From a virus: 51,807 bases of DNA. Shown piece after piece: positions 42,935 to 51,607 of this stretch. The notes below the pieces were generated by a model, which did no database searches, had not been told where the DNA came from, and saw only the letters and a list, made by a program, of their open reading frames with translations. The stretch lies in IMG/VR virus record IMGVR_UViG_3300023179_000153, positions 1-51,807 of that record, one strand, 5' to 3'. Every line of letters starts with the position of its first letter. Position 1 is the first letter of the stretch. The position numbers and the translations under genes were made by a program.

Positions 42935-43459
42935 TCATGAATAAAAGTCATTATTTCCAACATTTCTAAATGGACCAATATTAAAATATCTTGGATCAAA
43001 CTTATTACTAACGAATGGAGACAGTACAGCAGCAAATGCCGTGGCATTTTTAACATCCCAATGACTAGTAAGCTCATCATATAATCCGCAAGCCCCGTGA
43101 TCAATAATAGACTGCCATCCGGTCAAAGAGCCTCCGAAACTTAATGATGCCGGTCCTAGGGCCGTTCTGATACCCTCTAAAGCAGCTTTGGTTCTAAAGG
43201 TGCCTTGATCTATAATGCAAGCGGCTTTGAGACAAACTAAACTTACAAAAATACTATCATTATCTAGTGTAGGATCAGGACTAATATTATTGTTAACAAC
43301 ATCAATTGTATACGGATGATCGAGATTAACGTCAAATTGCACGTATTTACCAGCCACAGTCAGAACCTGTTGAATTCTAGCGTCGCTATATTCATATGGT
43401 TCATTAAGATCATTAATTAATGTTCGAGTAATAATAGTTAGTTCATTTTGCCAGCTCAT
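42935..43459 (-). CDS. Head-tail adaptor-like neck protein
   Basis: A 174-residue, mostly helical protein: ELTIITRTLINDLNEPYEYS, RIQQVLTVAGKYVQFDVNL, NDSIFVSLVCLKAACIIDQG, then RTKAALEGIRTALGPASL. The helix-rich organisation and position before the connector genes fit the gp6/gp15-like adaptor of the head-tail interface. The C-terminus (VLSPFVSNKFDPRYFNIGPF) is probably an extended arm. GAAAGG precedes the ATG. Confidence 0.65.
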   Translation of the reverse strand: MSWQNELTIITRTLINDLNEPYEYSDARIQQVLTVAGKYVQFDVNLDHPYTIDVVNNNISPDPTLDNDSIFVSLVCLKAACIIDQGTFRTKAALEGIRTALGPASLSFGGSLTGWQSIIDHGACGLYDELTSHWDVKNATAFAAVLSPFVSNKFDPRYFNIGPFRNVGNNDFYS

Positions 43460-43498
43460 ATTTTGGCCTTTCTATAAGTTATATTAATATATACACTA

Positions 43499-44665
43499 TT
43501 ACCCACTCAAAGCATCAGACAGTTGTTGGCCAACAGTAGCAATAGTAGCACAGTTGCTTAGTCTTCCAGAAGCGAATGATCCTAAAGCAGTTTCGACATT
43601 AGCTTGTGTTAAAATTGCTGTGCCGGTAGTATTATCAACAGCAACTCCTAAAGCAACACTCCCAGCCGCTGGAACAGCACATGTTCCTGTTAGGTTGCCA
43701 TTAGCATATGATATTCCACTACGCACATTAGTAACTGCTGGATGACCAGCCGAAGCGGAACTATCTATTAAAGTTTTTTTACCACCCGAAGTACGATAGA
43801 ATAAAGCAACATTGCTGGTATCATTTACAAGTATAATTGGACCAGCGGTTGGAGATTGTCCTAAATCGCCATATTCAATTTCATATACTCTAGTAGCACT
43901 ACCCTGAGATGTATTACTAACGCCAACAGCCGCACTTAATCCAACGCTACCATTACCAAAGCCATTGCCTTTAGCCCTAGTAACCGTAACTGTAGCTGCT
44001 GCTGTAACCGACACTCCTACACCGGCGGTTCCTCCAATAGCCGTACCTGTTATTGTACATGCTCCAGCGGTTGTAATAGAAGCACCAGCTGCTGAACCAT
44101 TGGATCCTCCAGTAACAATACCCGTAATATTAATTGTTCCAGCGGCAGTTGCCATTTCAGCTCCGTTAGTTGTACCAGCACTGCCACCAGTAACATTACC
44201 GGTAATATTAACTACTCCTCCTGCCGTAACTCTAACGGCTACTGCCTGATTTCCAGTTCCTCCGGTAACATTTCCAGTAATATTGAGCGTGCCAGTACCG
44301 GTATGTGAAACTGCACCAGTAGCACTTGTGCCAGATCCACCAGTTACTGATCCAACAATACTGGCAGAACTTGGCGAATTGCCAGAATATGTAAGACAAA
44401 CACTTGTTGATCCAGCTATTACATTAGCTGTTAATGTGATACTATTATTTAAAACAAAACTTCCACCGACCGTAGCAGAATTAGCATTATCACTTCTAAC
44501 TTCTAGCACGGTGGTATTAACATTAAAAGTAACGGTAAACGAATTACTCATAAGAGTATCTGCTGATGTAAATGAAGAAAATAAATCACTAGCAGTACCA
44601 CTTGGAGTAGTGGACCAAATAGCGCCATTTACGTTTCCGTTAGCTCTTGCGTAATAAATCGCCAT
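43499..44665 (-). CDS. Beta-helix-like repetitive surface protein
   Basis: A 388-residue protein very rich in Gly, Thr, Ser, Val and Ala. From about residue 102 to 225 it repeats a unit built around NITGNVTGG with 24-26 residue spacing, a pattern typical of right-handed beta-helices or solenoids. The C-terminal 150 residues (YEIEYGDLGQSPTAGPIILV, NLTGTCAVPAAGSVALGVAV) form another beta-rich region. It is located between neck and fibre genes. Possible roles are a head decoration, a whisker or a side fibre. No catalytic residue pattern is seen. The GC-rich codons of the repeat stand out from neighbours. Confidence 0.6.
   Translation of the reverse strand: MAIYYARANGNVNGAIWSTTPSGTASDLFSSFTSADTLMSNSFTVTFNVNTTVLEVRSDNANSATVGGSFVLNNSITLTANVIAGSTSVCLTYSGNSPSSASIVGSVTGGSGTSATGAVSHTGTGTLNITGNVTGGTGNQAVAVRVTAGGVVNITGNVTGGSAGTTNGAEMATAAGTINITGIVTGGSNGSAAGASITTAGACTITGTAIGGTAGVGVSVTAAATVTVTRAKGNGFGNGSVGLSAAVGVSNTSQGSATRVYEIEYGDLGQSPTAGPIILVNDTSNVALFYRTSGGKKTLIDSSASAGHPAVTNVRSGISYANGNLTGTCAVPAAGSVALGVAVDNTTGTAILTQANVETALGSFASGRLSNCATIATVGQQLSDALSG
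43991..44362 (-). repeat. NITGNVTGG coding repeats
   Basis: Five diverged units of about 25 residues with cores SIVGSVTGG, NITGNVTGG, NITGNVTGG, NITGIVTGG and TITGTAIGG, separated by Ala/Thr-rich strands. Confidence 0.85.
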
Positions 44666-44666
44666 A

Positions 44667-44954
44667 TTACCACCCCTTACTGCTTATAAATTGTTGAAGA
44701 GCTTGTGTCATAGCTAAAACACAACTTTGTTCAGATTCATTTTGAAGTTCAGATAATCTACCTCTATATACAGTATATGCTGAACTATCAGCAGTTTGAA
44801 CACCAAGAACTGGATCAATCCTTGTTGGAATAACTCTCATAGCTATGCTCATATCTCTTTCGCCACTAGAAGTATAATTTGTAGTTACAGCAAGATTTAC
44901 TGTTAATTTATTATATACTTGATCATCAATAGTAATTGGATTTGAACTATTCAT
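44667..44954 (-). CDS. Small beta-rich structural-operon protein
   Basis: A 95-residue protein. The ATG at 44954 is chosen because AAAGGAG lies about six bases upstream; an earlier in-frame start would lie within the fibre gene. It reads MNSSNPITIDDQVYNKLTVN, then ERDMSIAMRVIPTRID and SEQSCVLAMTQALQQFISS. A short beta domain followed by an amphipathic helix suggests a small fibre-associated or chaperone-like protein. It is one base from the next gene. Function unknown. Confidence 0.6.
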   Translation of the reverse strand: MNSSNPITIDDQVYNKLTVNLAVTTNYTSSGERDMSIAMRVIPTRIDPVLGVQTADSSAYTVYRGRLSELQNESEQSCVLAMTQALQQFISSKGW

Positions 44955-44965
44955 TATATTCTCCT

Positions 44966-46636
44966 TTATGAATATGAAGCCGTTAATCTGTTTGTCCAAG
45001 CAACATTGTTTGCAGTACCAGTACTGCTAATGGTGCCACTAGTACTATAAATTGTTCTTTTGATTTTCCAGACAGATGAGCTAGTAGAAGTTCCGGTTGG
45101 TGCTATACCAATATAGTTAGTACTACTAACAACGTCTGACAGTATAGTATTTTTTGTAGTTGATATTGTCAAAGTATTAGCATTGTCATTATAATTTAAA
45201 CTTATACCTGTTCCAGCTACTAATAAACTGCTAACTCTATCATCAACCTCTTCTGTAGTTAGTCCTAAGCTACCGCTCACGCTTACCGTGAAAGATGATC
45301 CGCTAGGAACAACGCTAATATTTGTTCCACCAACTATATTTGTAACAGGTAGCAGGCCGCTTACGCCACTATTAAAATTACTAATATCGGTTGTAGTATG
45401 AGTATGACCACTAACACTAACACTGGTTCCATTAACGTTTAAATTAGTAAAATTACCGCTACTGCTTGGAATCCATAGTCCACTACTAGTGTTGTATTGT
45501 AAAAATTGACCATTGGTAGCTCCAGTAGTTGCAACATTATGCAATTCTTCTAGTTCAAATCCATTTTGAATTCTTACTTCTATAACTCCCTCGTTTTGAT
45601 GAGTTCTAACAACAGTGCCTACTGCTACCATATGATTTGGAGCATAAGGCTTTGTTGTAGTAAGACCTCCAGAAACTGTAGGACTTAACCACAATGTAGT
45701 ACCATTAATATTACCATGAGGACTTGTTGGATTAAATTGGTCAGTATCTAAACCTGTTAAAGCTCCCAACACAACAACTTTACCGAGACTCATATCGCTT
45801 ATAGCTTCTTGTGTTACTCCATAAGTTTTACTACTAGCACTTTCGCCGTTAGCAATAGCCAAAGATACAGTAGGCTGATCACCTTGACCACCATTAATAT
45901 AAACAACACTCATTTTAGGAATAGTAGAACCTGTTTTATTAAAAACGGTTGTAATAATAGAGGTCGCAGAAATAGCTTCTTGTACACTATTAATTGTAGA
46001 GTTAATAGTATAAATTCCACTAATTGACGATACGGATATTCCACTGCCAGCCACTATATCTTTAACTGGCAACAATCCGCTTACAGAAATAGCAAAATCC
46101 GTTATGTCATTACTAACATGAGAATGAATTCCACTGGCATATATTCCGCTAGGCTGTTTGTTGTCCAAAACAGTTTGCAAACCACTCACATCTGCTATAA
46201 TATGATCGTGACCATCTAAACTATAGTTTCCGCTTGGTTGTAATCCGCTAACACTAATAGAATAAGTATTATTATTGAATAAAGTATTTAGATATCCTGT
46301 TCCTGTAACCGATGGCAATAATCCACTTACGCTACTATTGAAATCTGTTATATTACTTGATAAATGATTGTGTCCGCTAACGCTTACTGGAATATTATTA
46401 ATATAAAGATTACTATTAAAATTACCACTAATAGCACTCAACACTCCGCTGATATTAGCATTTCCAGTAATATCTAAAATTGATTTTAAGTTATTCCAAT
46501 TACTAGTTCCATCTCCTATTTTATATATATTATTTGTAAGATCGTATCCTGGTTCACCACTAGCTAATACCGGATTAGCAGAGTTCCATTGACTTGATGT
46601 TCCGCGTCGTATTTGAAATATGTTATTAGCTGGCAT
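44966..46636 (-). CDS. Tail fibre protein with Mtd-like N-terminus and HxH repeats
   Basis: A 556-residue fibre. Residues 5-50 (IFQIRRGTSSQWNSANPVLA, then GEPGYDLTNNIYKIGDG) match the N-terminal fold of the major tropism determinant and many fibre heads: RRGT..QW...NPVL..GEPG...........IGDG. Then come repeats of the kind GHxH..xxITDFN..VSGLLP, four His pairs, which in other long tail fibres bind metal and lock trimers. The middle (GKVVVLGALTGLDTDQFNPT) and the C-terminus (IAPTGTSTSSSVWKIKRTIY) are separate beta-rich modules. One 51-residue block is nearly the same as in the 690-residue fibre. It likely trimerises and binds host surface. Confidence 0.82.
   Translation of the reverse strand: MPANNIFQIRRGTSSQWNSANPVLASGEPGYDLTNNIYKIGDGTSNWNNLKSILDITGNANISGVLSAISGNFNSNLYINNIPVSVSGHNHLSSNITDFNSSVSGLLPSVTGTGYLNTLFNNNTYSISVSGLQPSGNYSLDGHDHIIADVSGLQTVLDNKQPSGIYASGIHSHVSNDITDFAISVSGLLPVKDIVAGSGISVSSISGIYTINSTINSVQEAISATSIITTVFNKTGSTIPKMSVVYINGGQGDQPTVSLAIANGESASSKTYGVTQEAISDMSLGKVVVLGALTGLDTDQFNPTSPHGNINGTTLWLSPTVSGGLTTTKPYAPNHMVAVGTVVRTHQNEGVIEVRIQNGFELEELHNVATTGATNGQFLQYNTSSGLWIPSSSGNFTNLNVNGTSVSVSGHTHTTTDISNFNSGVSGLLPVTNIVGGTNISVVPSGSSFTVSVSGSLGLTTEEVDDRVSSLLVAGTGISLNYNDNANTLTISTTKNTILSDVVSSTNYIGIAPTGTSTSSSVWKIKRTIYSTSGTISSTGTANNVAWTNRLTASYS
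46094..46246 (-). repeat. Fibre module shared with the other fibre gene (copy in 44966-46636)
   Basis: This 51-codon segment (GLQPSGNYS, GHDH, DVSGLQTVLDNKQPSGIYAS, GIHSH, DITDF) corresponds to 48810-48962 in the neighbouring fibre, with the same length and most residues identical. Confidence 0.9.
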
Positions 46637-46644
46637 AATAATTC

Positions 46645-47550
46645 CTACTTATATTTATTATAAACATATTCAAGATCTATAGGGGTTAAATTATAGCCAC
46701 CACCCAATTTATTCATAAAAGTGTTGACATCATTATATCTAATGCTAATAAAAGGACCAGAAGTACTAAACCAAAATGCTGTTAGCACTACTAATTCATT
46801 ATCAATAATTAAAAATCCAGGATTACCACTATCTCCCGCCACCAGTGTTTCTGTAAAACTAAAAAATTGATCATTACTACTTAAATTATTAAATAAAATA
46901 TTAGGAATTGGTATCAATGGACTACCATCTCCTTTATCATAATTTCTACCCTCTAAGCCGTCAACCCTTTTAGGAATAGCCTTCTCTTCCGCATCAAGAG
47001 CTAATCCGTATACAGGAGTAGTTTCCGATAATGACATATATGTACTGTAATTTAATGGTAATACTTTAGCAAATTTAATATTAGACGGCATATCACTATC
47101 TAATAAACCTATAGCTATATCAGCAAAAGGATCAAATTCATATTTTATTATTTTTCGAGTAACAATATTACTATCATCATCAACAAAAAGTATAGGAGTT
47201 CCTCCACTAATTAAAGCTATAAAAAAATGCTTAGCTAATAGGATATGTCGTGGACTAATAAGTGTTCCGGCTCCAACCATCCAATTTGCTCCGCTCAATT
47301 GAGCGGGGCTAAAACAGCTTATATTGGACACTCCGTTAAGCCAACACGAAGAACTTCTGGGAAATCCGCTTGGTCCACCATAAGGATTTCGAGAAGCATA
47401 TATTTTTCTATCCGTTGTTGGATTTTTCCCTGTTAGTCTACTAATGAAGGAATTATTAATATGATTATTGATCACATTTTTATCTATGGCTGGACCGGGT
47501 CTGTAAATTTTATTATTCTTTATTTTTCTAGATAGAGTTTTAAATATCAT
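46645..47550 (-). CDS. Trypsin-like serine protease in the fibre cluster
   Basis: A 301-residue protein with an apparent chymotrypsin-fold catalytic triad in the usual order: His108 in GTLISPRHILLAKHFF, Asp144 in DPFADIAIGLL and Ser241 in VAGDSGNPGFLI. The spacing, and the GTLIS strand before the His, fit this class. The first 60 residues are basic and not recognised; two Cys (SSCW, ISCF) lie before the domain. No signal peptide. The start overlaps the stop of the 690-residue fibre by four bases and the stop is eight bases from the next fibre gene. Roles to consider are maturation of fibres, action on host surface protein, or capsid maturation (less likely, since it is placed after the capsid gene among fibres). 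Confidence 0.82.
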   Translation of the reverse strand: MIFKTLSRKIKNNKIYRPGPAIDKNVINNHINNSFISRLTGKNPTTDRKIYASRNPYGGPSGFPRSSSCWLNGVSNISCFSPAQLSGANWMVGAGTLISPRHILLAKHFFIALISGGTPILFVDDDSNIVTRKIIKYEFDPFADIAIGLLDSDMPSNIKFAKVLPLNYSTYMSLSETTPVYGLALDAEEKAIPKRVDGLEGRNYDKGDGSPLIPIPNILFNNLSSNDQFFSFTETLVAGDSGNPGFLIIDNELVVLTAFWFSTSGPFISIRYNDVNTFMNKLGGGYNLTPIDLEYVYNKYK

Positions 47551-49619
47551 GGGGTTCCTCCATCTAAAATCAGCCCATGAACATTAGTTATACTAGAACC
47601 TAAATTTATAGTGGAAGATCCTAGAGTTATATAGCTAAAAGCTAATTGATTGTTGTCTACTCCGCTATTTTTTATAGTTACCGCACCACTAGCAACACTA
47701 AAATCGTTACTACTAAAAGAGGCTATGCCTAGTCCTGATGAGGAAGAATATAGTGTGTCGATATAATTTTTATTTACAGCATCTGTTCCAGAAGTTGGGG
47801 TTGCTAAATTAGTTAAACGATAATTATTAAAAGAAACATTGCCACTAGGAATTGTTAAATCATTAATTCTATTAAGTCTAACTCCAGTATTAAAGTCTGT
47901 AATTTCAGAATAAGTATGTTGGTGTCCTAATAAAGAAACTCCGCTAGTACTAATAAGTAAAGTATCAGTATTGCTATAATACGAGACATCTATTCCTGCT
48001 CCACCAGATATTGATGTAGATAGAGACGAATCAATCAATCCACTTGTTGTACTATTAAAATCCGTAATATTAGCAGCGATATGAGTATGTCCAACTAAGC
48101 TATAATTCCCACTAGGCTGTAATCCGCTAGATGATATTGTGAGAAAATTATTATTGTCATCATAAGACAAAGAAATATAAGATCCAGCTTTTAGTAAATC
48201 GTTTACTCTATCATCAACCTCTTCAGAAGATAGTCCAAGTTGACCAGTTACAGCGACCGTATAAATTCCACTATTTGTTGTAACGCTTACATTAGTTCCT
48301 CCTAAAATATTTTTAACTGGTAATAATCCACTAACTGAACTATTAAAATCACTAATATTAGATACTGTATGATTATGAACTAAGTTTGCCTTTTGACCTA
48401 ATCCGCTAGCTATTGTAGTAGCAAAATTAGGATCGTTTCCTAAAGCGGAGGCCAGCTCATTCAACGTATCAAGAGTACTAGGAGCAGAATTAACTAAACT
48501 ACTAATTTCATTACGCACAAAAGCAGTACTAGCCGCTTGAGTGTTATTCGTACCACTAGATGCTGTTGGTACTGTTGGAATACCAGAAAAATTAGGACTA
48601 TTTAGTGGGGCGTAGATTCCGCTAACTAAACTATTTACTTCACTACTAAAGTTTGTAATTTCACTAGCAGAATGAGAGTGTCCAATTATACTATAGTTGC
48701 CTGATGGTTGTAGTCCACTAACGCTAATAATATAAGTGTTATTAGAGAAATTAGAAGATACATATCCAGATCCACTAATACTTGGTAATAAACCACTTAC
48801 GCTAGTGCTAAAATTAGTAATATCAGAAGTTGTATGACTATGAATCCCGCTAGCATAAATACCGCTCGGTTGTTTAGAATCTAGCGCTAATTGTAAACCA
48901 GATACATCTGAAATAATATGATTGTGTCCAACGACACTATAATTACCGCTAGGCTGTAGTCCGCTAGTACTGATAGTAAGCTGATTAGAAAAATCATTAT
49001 AATTTAATACTATATTTGATCCACCAACTAAGAGATTACTTACTCTATCGTCAACTTCTTCACTGGTTAATCCAAAAGTTCCGGTAACAGCAATAATAAA
49101 ATCACCATTATTATTAGTTACATTTATTCCACTACCAGAACTAATATTTTTAACTGGTAGTAGACCGCTGACGCTACTATTAAAGTCTGTTATCTGATTA
49201 GAAGTATGATTGTGATTAGCAAATGCATAATTACCACTAGGTTGCAAACCAGTAGCGGATATATATAATAAATTATTATTATCGTCATAATTTACAGATA
49301 TATACGACACCCCGCTGATAAAAGATCCTACAATATCTTGTACTTGTTCGGTTGATAAAGTAGCTCCACCGCTACTTGAAATAATTAAAGAAGGAATCTG
49401 AGAATTATAGTTTAAAGATATGCCACTACCTGCTACTAATAAACTAGCTATATTATCATTAATATTCGATGGTAAAACAGGAAGGTCGTGAATGATACTA
49501 ATATTGGTTCCACTATAAGAAACCACACTCACATTAATAGGCTCAGAACCTACTTGAGTTTCTATGATCAGATTATTTAGCGGCGGTTCAATTATTTGAA
49601 CATTTATATTATTTGTCAT
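47547..49619 (-). CDS. Large tail fibre protein with seven HxH repeats
   Basis: A 690-residue fibre made of repeated modules: EEVDDRVxxLL... blocks that open each unit (three copies of LTSEEVDDRV/LSSEEVDDRV plus TEQVQDIV), SGLQPSGNYS turns, and GHxH or HNH/HSH motifs followed by xxITDFNSSVSGLLP (seven His pairs). Residues about 350-400 hold AASTAFVRNEISSLVNSAPS and LDTLNELASALGNDPNFAT, the tail-fibre repeat found in many phages. The end (LTIPSGNVSFNNYRLTNLAT, VNKNYIDTLY) is of the type that precedes a receptor-binding tip. It overlaps the next gene (ATGA) and lies next to the protease. Confidence 0.85.
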   Translation of the reverse strand: MTNNINVQIIEPPLNNLIIETQVGSEPINVSVVSYSGTNISIIHDLPVLPSNINDNIASLLVAGSGISLNYNSQIPSLIISSSGGATLSTEQVQDIVGSFISGVSYISVNYDDNNNLLYISATGLQPSGNYAFANHNHTSNQITDFNSSVSGLLPVKNISSGSGINVTNNNGDFIIAVTGTFGLTSEEVDDRVSNLLVGGSNIVLNYNDFSNQLTISTSGLQPSGNYSVVGHNHIISDVSGLQLALDSKQPSGIYASGIHSHTTSDITNFSTSVSGLLPSISGSGYVSSNFSNNTYIISVSGLQPSGNYSIIGHSHSASEITNFSSEVNSLVSGIYAPLNSPNFSGIPTVPTASSGTNNTQAASTAFVRNEISSLVNSAPSTLDTLNELASALGNDPNFATTIASGLGQKANLVHNHTVSNISDFNSSVSGLLPVKNILGGTNVSVTTNSGIYTVAVTGQLGLSSEEVDDRVNDLLKAGSYISLSYDDNNNFLTISSSGLQPSGNYSLVGHTHIAANITDFNSTTSGLIDSSLSTSISGGAGIDVSYYSNTDTLLISTSGVSLLGHQHTYSEITDFNTGVRLNRINDLTIPSGNVSFNNYRLTNLATPTSGTDAVNKNYIDTLYSSSSGLGIASFSSNDFSVASGAVTIKNSGVDNNQLAFSYITLGSSTINLGSSITNVHGLILDGGTP
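48810..48962 (-). repeat. Fibre module shared with the other fibre gene (copy in 47547-49619)
   Basis: The 51-codon counterpart of 46094-46246 (GLQPSGNYS, GHNH, DVSGLQLALDSKQPSGIYAS, GIHSH, DITNF). Confidence 0.9.
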
Positions 49620-50023
49620 GGGCTACAATTCAAAATTTGTTCATTTTGTGAATATCGTGGAACTATACTAATTAATCCGTATAATATTCTATATGTATTT
49701 TTACCACCACCAATATAAAGATCATCATTACTTTGAATCTCTAAATCATATTTAGCCAATTTAAAATCAAAATTATTAGTTGTAGTTGCTGGTAATAATA
49801 GTGTTATTACGCCATTAGGGCCGTCGATAGTAAATTTATATTCACTATAATCATTATTTAAAGTAGTAAAGGTTTTAGTCTCATTTTTATTAGTAGTTAA
49901 TATTAATCTGGCACAATAACCAGTTAAATCAATAATAGCGTTATTACTATCTTTATAGGTTAATGACATCCTAAAAGAAGTTCCTTGCTCAATTGGAAAA
50001 TCGTACTTTTTACTAGATGCCAT
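49616..50023 (-). CDS. Small beta-sandwich phage protein, BppU-N-like
   Basis: A 135-residue protein: YDFPIEQGTSFRMSLTYKDS, IIDLTGYCARLILTTNK, ITLLLPATTTNNFDFKLAKY and DLEIQSNDDL. The pattern (an f..qG.sf strand, iDLTGy.ar, and a YDLei strand) recurs in the N-terminal domain of baseplate protein BppU and in small head/tail proteins. It would serve as an attachment domain for fibres. It overlaps the fibre gene by four bases. AGGAATTC precedes the ATG. Assignment is by pattern only. Confidence 0.65.
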   Translation of the reverse strand: MASSKKYDFPIEQGTSFRMSLTYKDSNNAIIDLTGYCARLILTTNKNETKTFTTLNNDYSEYKFTIDGPNGVITLLLPATTTNNFDFKLAKYDLEIQSNDDLYIGGGKNTYRILYGLISIVPRYSQNEQILNCSP

Positions 50024-50055
50024 TTTGAATTCCTATAGATAATTTGGCTAATATC

Positions 50056-50095
50056 AAAAATAGAGTATGATACTTATCAATACACCTAATACTCT
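50056..50095 (-). terminator. Hairpin with T-run after the homing endonuclease gene
   Basis: On the minus strand AGAGTAT pairs with ATACTCT (seven perfect pairs) across a 20-base loop and is followed by ATTTTTG. The large loop makes it weaker than the one after the capsid gene. It starts at the endonuclease stop. Confidence 0.5.
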
Positions 50096-51483
50096 TATAC
50101 TTTTAACATCCATTTGGCCTGGCCACAATCATATATTTTAAATAGATTGTTATCATAGCCACTATTACCAGGGAATTTTAGCCTATGAAAAGTAATAAAT
50201 CCATCAGTCCATCTAAAGCTAGGATAAGTATGAACATAATCAAATCCTAAATTTTTTAGATATGATCCCTTACCATATCTTCTATCTATAAACGTCATAA
50301 TACTGTCGGGTTTTTTATCTTGCTGAGCAGCTTTTAATAGTTTGCTAAAAGAACCAACAACACTATTAAATTTCTTGTTACAAAACCGGCTAATCTCATA
50401 ATCATTATTTTTTACTCTTTTGAGTCTTAATGCTGCTACAATTTCATCCTTAAATGTCAAAATATATGTGGCTCCTCGACCCTTACCCATCAAATGATTA
50501 GTCTCAAAAAAGCTATCAGAGCTTTTATCGTCGATTTTATCTAGTTTACAGTGTCGTGCAAATATTCTGTAACTCTTATTTAGTTTATTCAACACAACGC
50601 TTTTAACAATATCAAATTTGTCTCTTATTTCGTCCTCTCTAAAAAATAAACTATCATATCCAGCATTATCATAAGTTTCTTTTTTATTAACATGATAATT
50701 TGGATCCATCTTAGCCGCATCACTATGCCAGTATAATCCATCACATTCTATTAATAGATTATCAATTTTAAAATCAGCAATTTTTGTTTCTAGTCTAAAT
50801 TGGCAAAAATAATTAAATTTTTCTTCTTGCAAAAAAGATTCAAAGATTTGTTCTAGCTTAGTTTTAGAGGGTTCCATTTGTAAAGCTTCTTCTATTCCAT
50901 ATTGGGTGACTAGTTTACCAAAATGAGATCTAGAAAAACCTATTTCTGTTGCAATTTCTGGTCGTGTTTTACCGTCATAAGTTATTATAATACCTTTGTT
51001 AATTTTGGTTTTTTTCATTTTTTTTGCTGCTTCTTTTGCGACATTAGAATATTTCATAATATTATCTACTCCGTATCTATCCATCAGGGTTTGCTTCTGT
51101 TTGTCTACAATAGATTGTACCAGCATAGGATTTTCATTCCCATATCTTTCTAAATTAGTTTTTTTGATTTGTTGTTTGAAATCATTAGATTGTAATCTAT
51201 CCATATTAGTATCTCTAATTTTATCTCTTACTTGCTGTCTCTGTGCCGAATTCTTGACCCCGTGCTTTGCTAAACTAATATCTTCTCTTTTTTTATATTT
51301 ACATTCCAGTTTACCACAAGAATCTTTAGCTACAGGATCTCTTTGTTTTATATAGGACTTATATGCCTTAATAGTATAGTCATTACAGTAGTCACATTTC
51401 ACATAAACATTTCTAGAAGAACCAATAGACAAATCCTCTGGTTTATATCCGTTTTTTTCTTTTGTTAATTCCGAATCAATCAT
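50095..51483 (-). CDS. EDxHD homing endonuclease with GNAT-like C-terminal domain
   Basis: A 462-residue protein. ATG at 51483 is chosen since in-frame starts farther up lie in or before the terminator. Residues 30-61 have Cys pairs (CDYC and CGKLEC). Residues 70-145 contain NUMOD-like repeats (KHGVKNSAQ, RYGNENPML, RYGVDNIMK) and 165-200 a helix-turn-helix (TRPEIATEIGFSRSHFGKLV), all of DNA-binding type. The Vsr-like nuclease has E211, D237 and IECDGLYWHSD (E246, D248, H253). The C-terminal 150 residues (NHLMGKGRGATYILTFKDEI, RFCNKKFNSVVGSFSKLLKA) look like a GNAT fold; its role is unknown. It is a free-standing homing gene inserted between the capsid gene and the fibre genes. Confidence 0.85.
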   Translation of the reverse strand: MIDSELTKEKNGYKPEDLSIGSSRNVYVKCDYCNDYTIKAYKSYIKQRDPVAKDSCGKLECKYKKREDISLAKHGVKNSAQRQQVRDKIRDTNMDRLQSNDFKQQIKKTNLERYGNENPMLVQSIVDKQKQTLMDRYGVDNIMKYSNVAKEAAKKMKKTKINKGIIITYDGKTRPEIATEIGFSRSHFGKLVTQYGIEEALQMEPSKTKLEQIFESFLQEEKFNYFCQFRLETKIADFKIDNLLIECDGLYWHSDAAKMDPNYHVNKKETYDNAGYDSLFFREDEIRDKFDIVKSVVLNKLNKSYRIFARHCKLDKIDDKSSDSFFETNHLMGKGRGATYILTFKDEIVAALRLKRVKNNDYEISRFCNKKFNSVVGSFSKLLKAAQQDKKPDSIMTFIDRRYGKGSYLKNLGFDYVHTYPSFRWTDGFITFHRLKFPGNSGYDNNLFKIYDCGQAKWMLKV

Positions 51484-51521
51484 TGTATTTGCTTTCTTAT
51501 AAGAGAGATCGGCCCAACCAT
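51480..51521 (-). CDS. Possible 13-residue leader ORF before the homing endonuclease
   Basis: ATG at 51521 follows GAAGGAG with three bases between, and the 13-codon frame (MVGPISLIRKQIQ) ends in TGA that overlaps the endonuclease ATG (ATGA). The ribosome site is better than anything before the endonuclease itself, so it may serve for coupled translation. It could also be a remnant of an older gene start or chance. Confidence 0.35.
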   Translation of the reverse strand: MVGPISLIRKQIQ

Positions 51522-51535
51522 AAACTCCTTCTATA

Positions 51536-51571
51536 GTAAAATAAAAAGAGCCACCAGTCAAGGTAGCTCTT
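51536..51571 (-). terminator. Rho-independent terminator after the major capsid gene
   Basis: Minus strand AAGAGCTACC pairs with GGTGGCTCTT (ten pairs, one G-T) across a six-base loop and is followed by TTTATTTTAC. It lies 37 bases after the capsid stop and before the homing endonuclease. It probably limits read-through from the highly expressed capsid gene. Confidence 0.85.
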
Positions 51572-51607
51572 CTTATTATGTATCTAATTATTAGATATCC
51601 TATAATA

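Noticed and set aside
43554-44654. Plus-strand frames opposite the repetitive beta-rich protein
   Set aside because: They are Pro/Val/Ala-rich antisense of Gly/Thr/Ala codons with no start signals.
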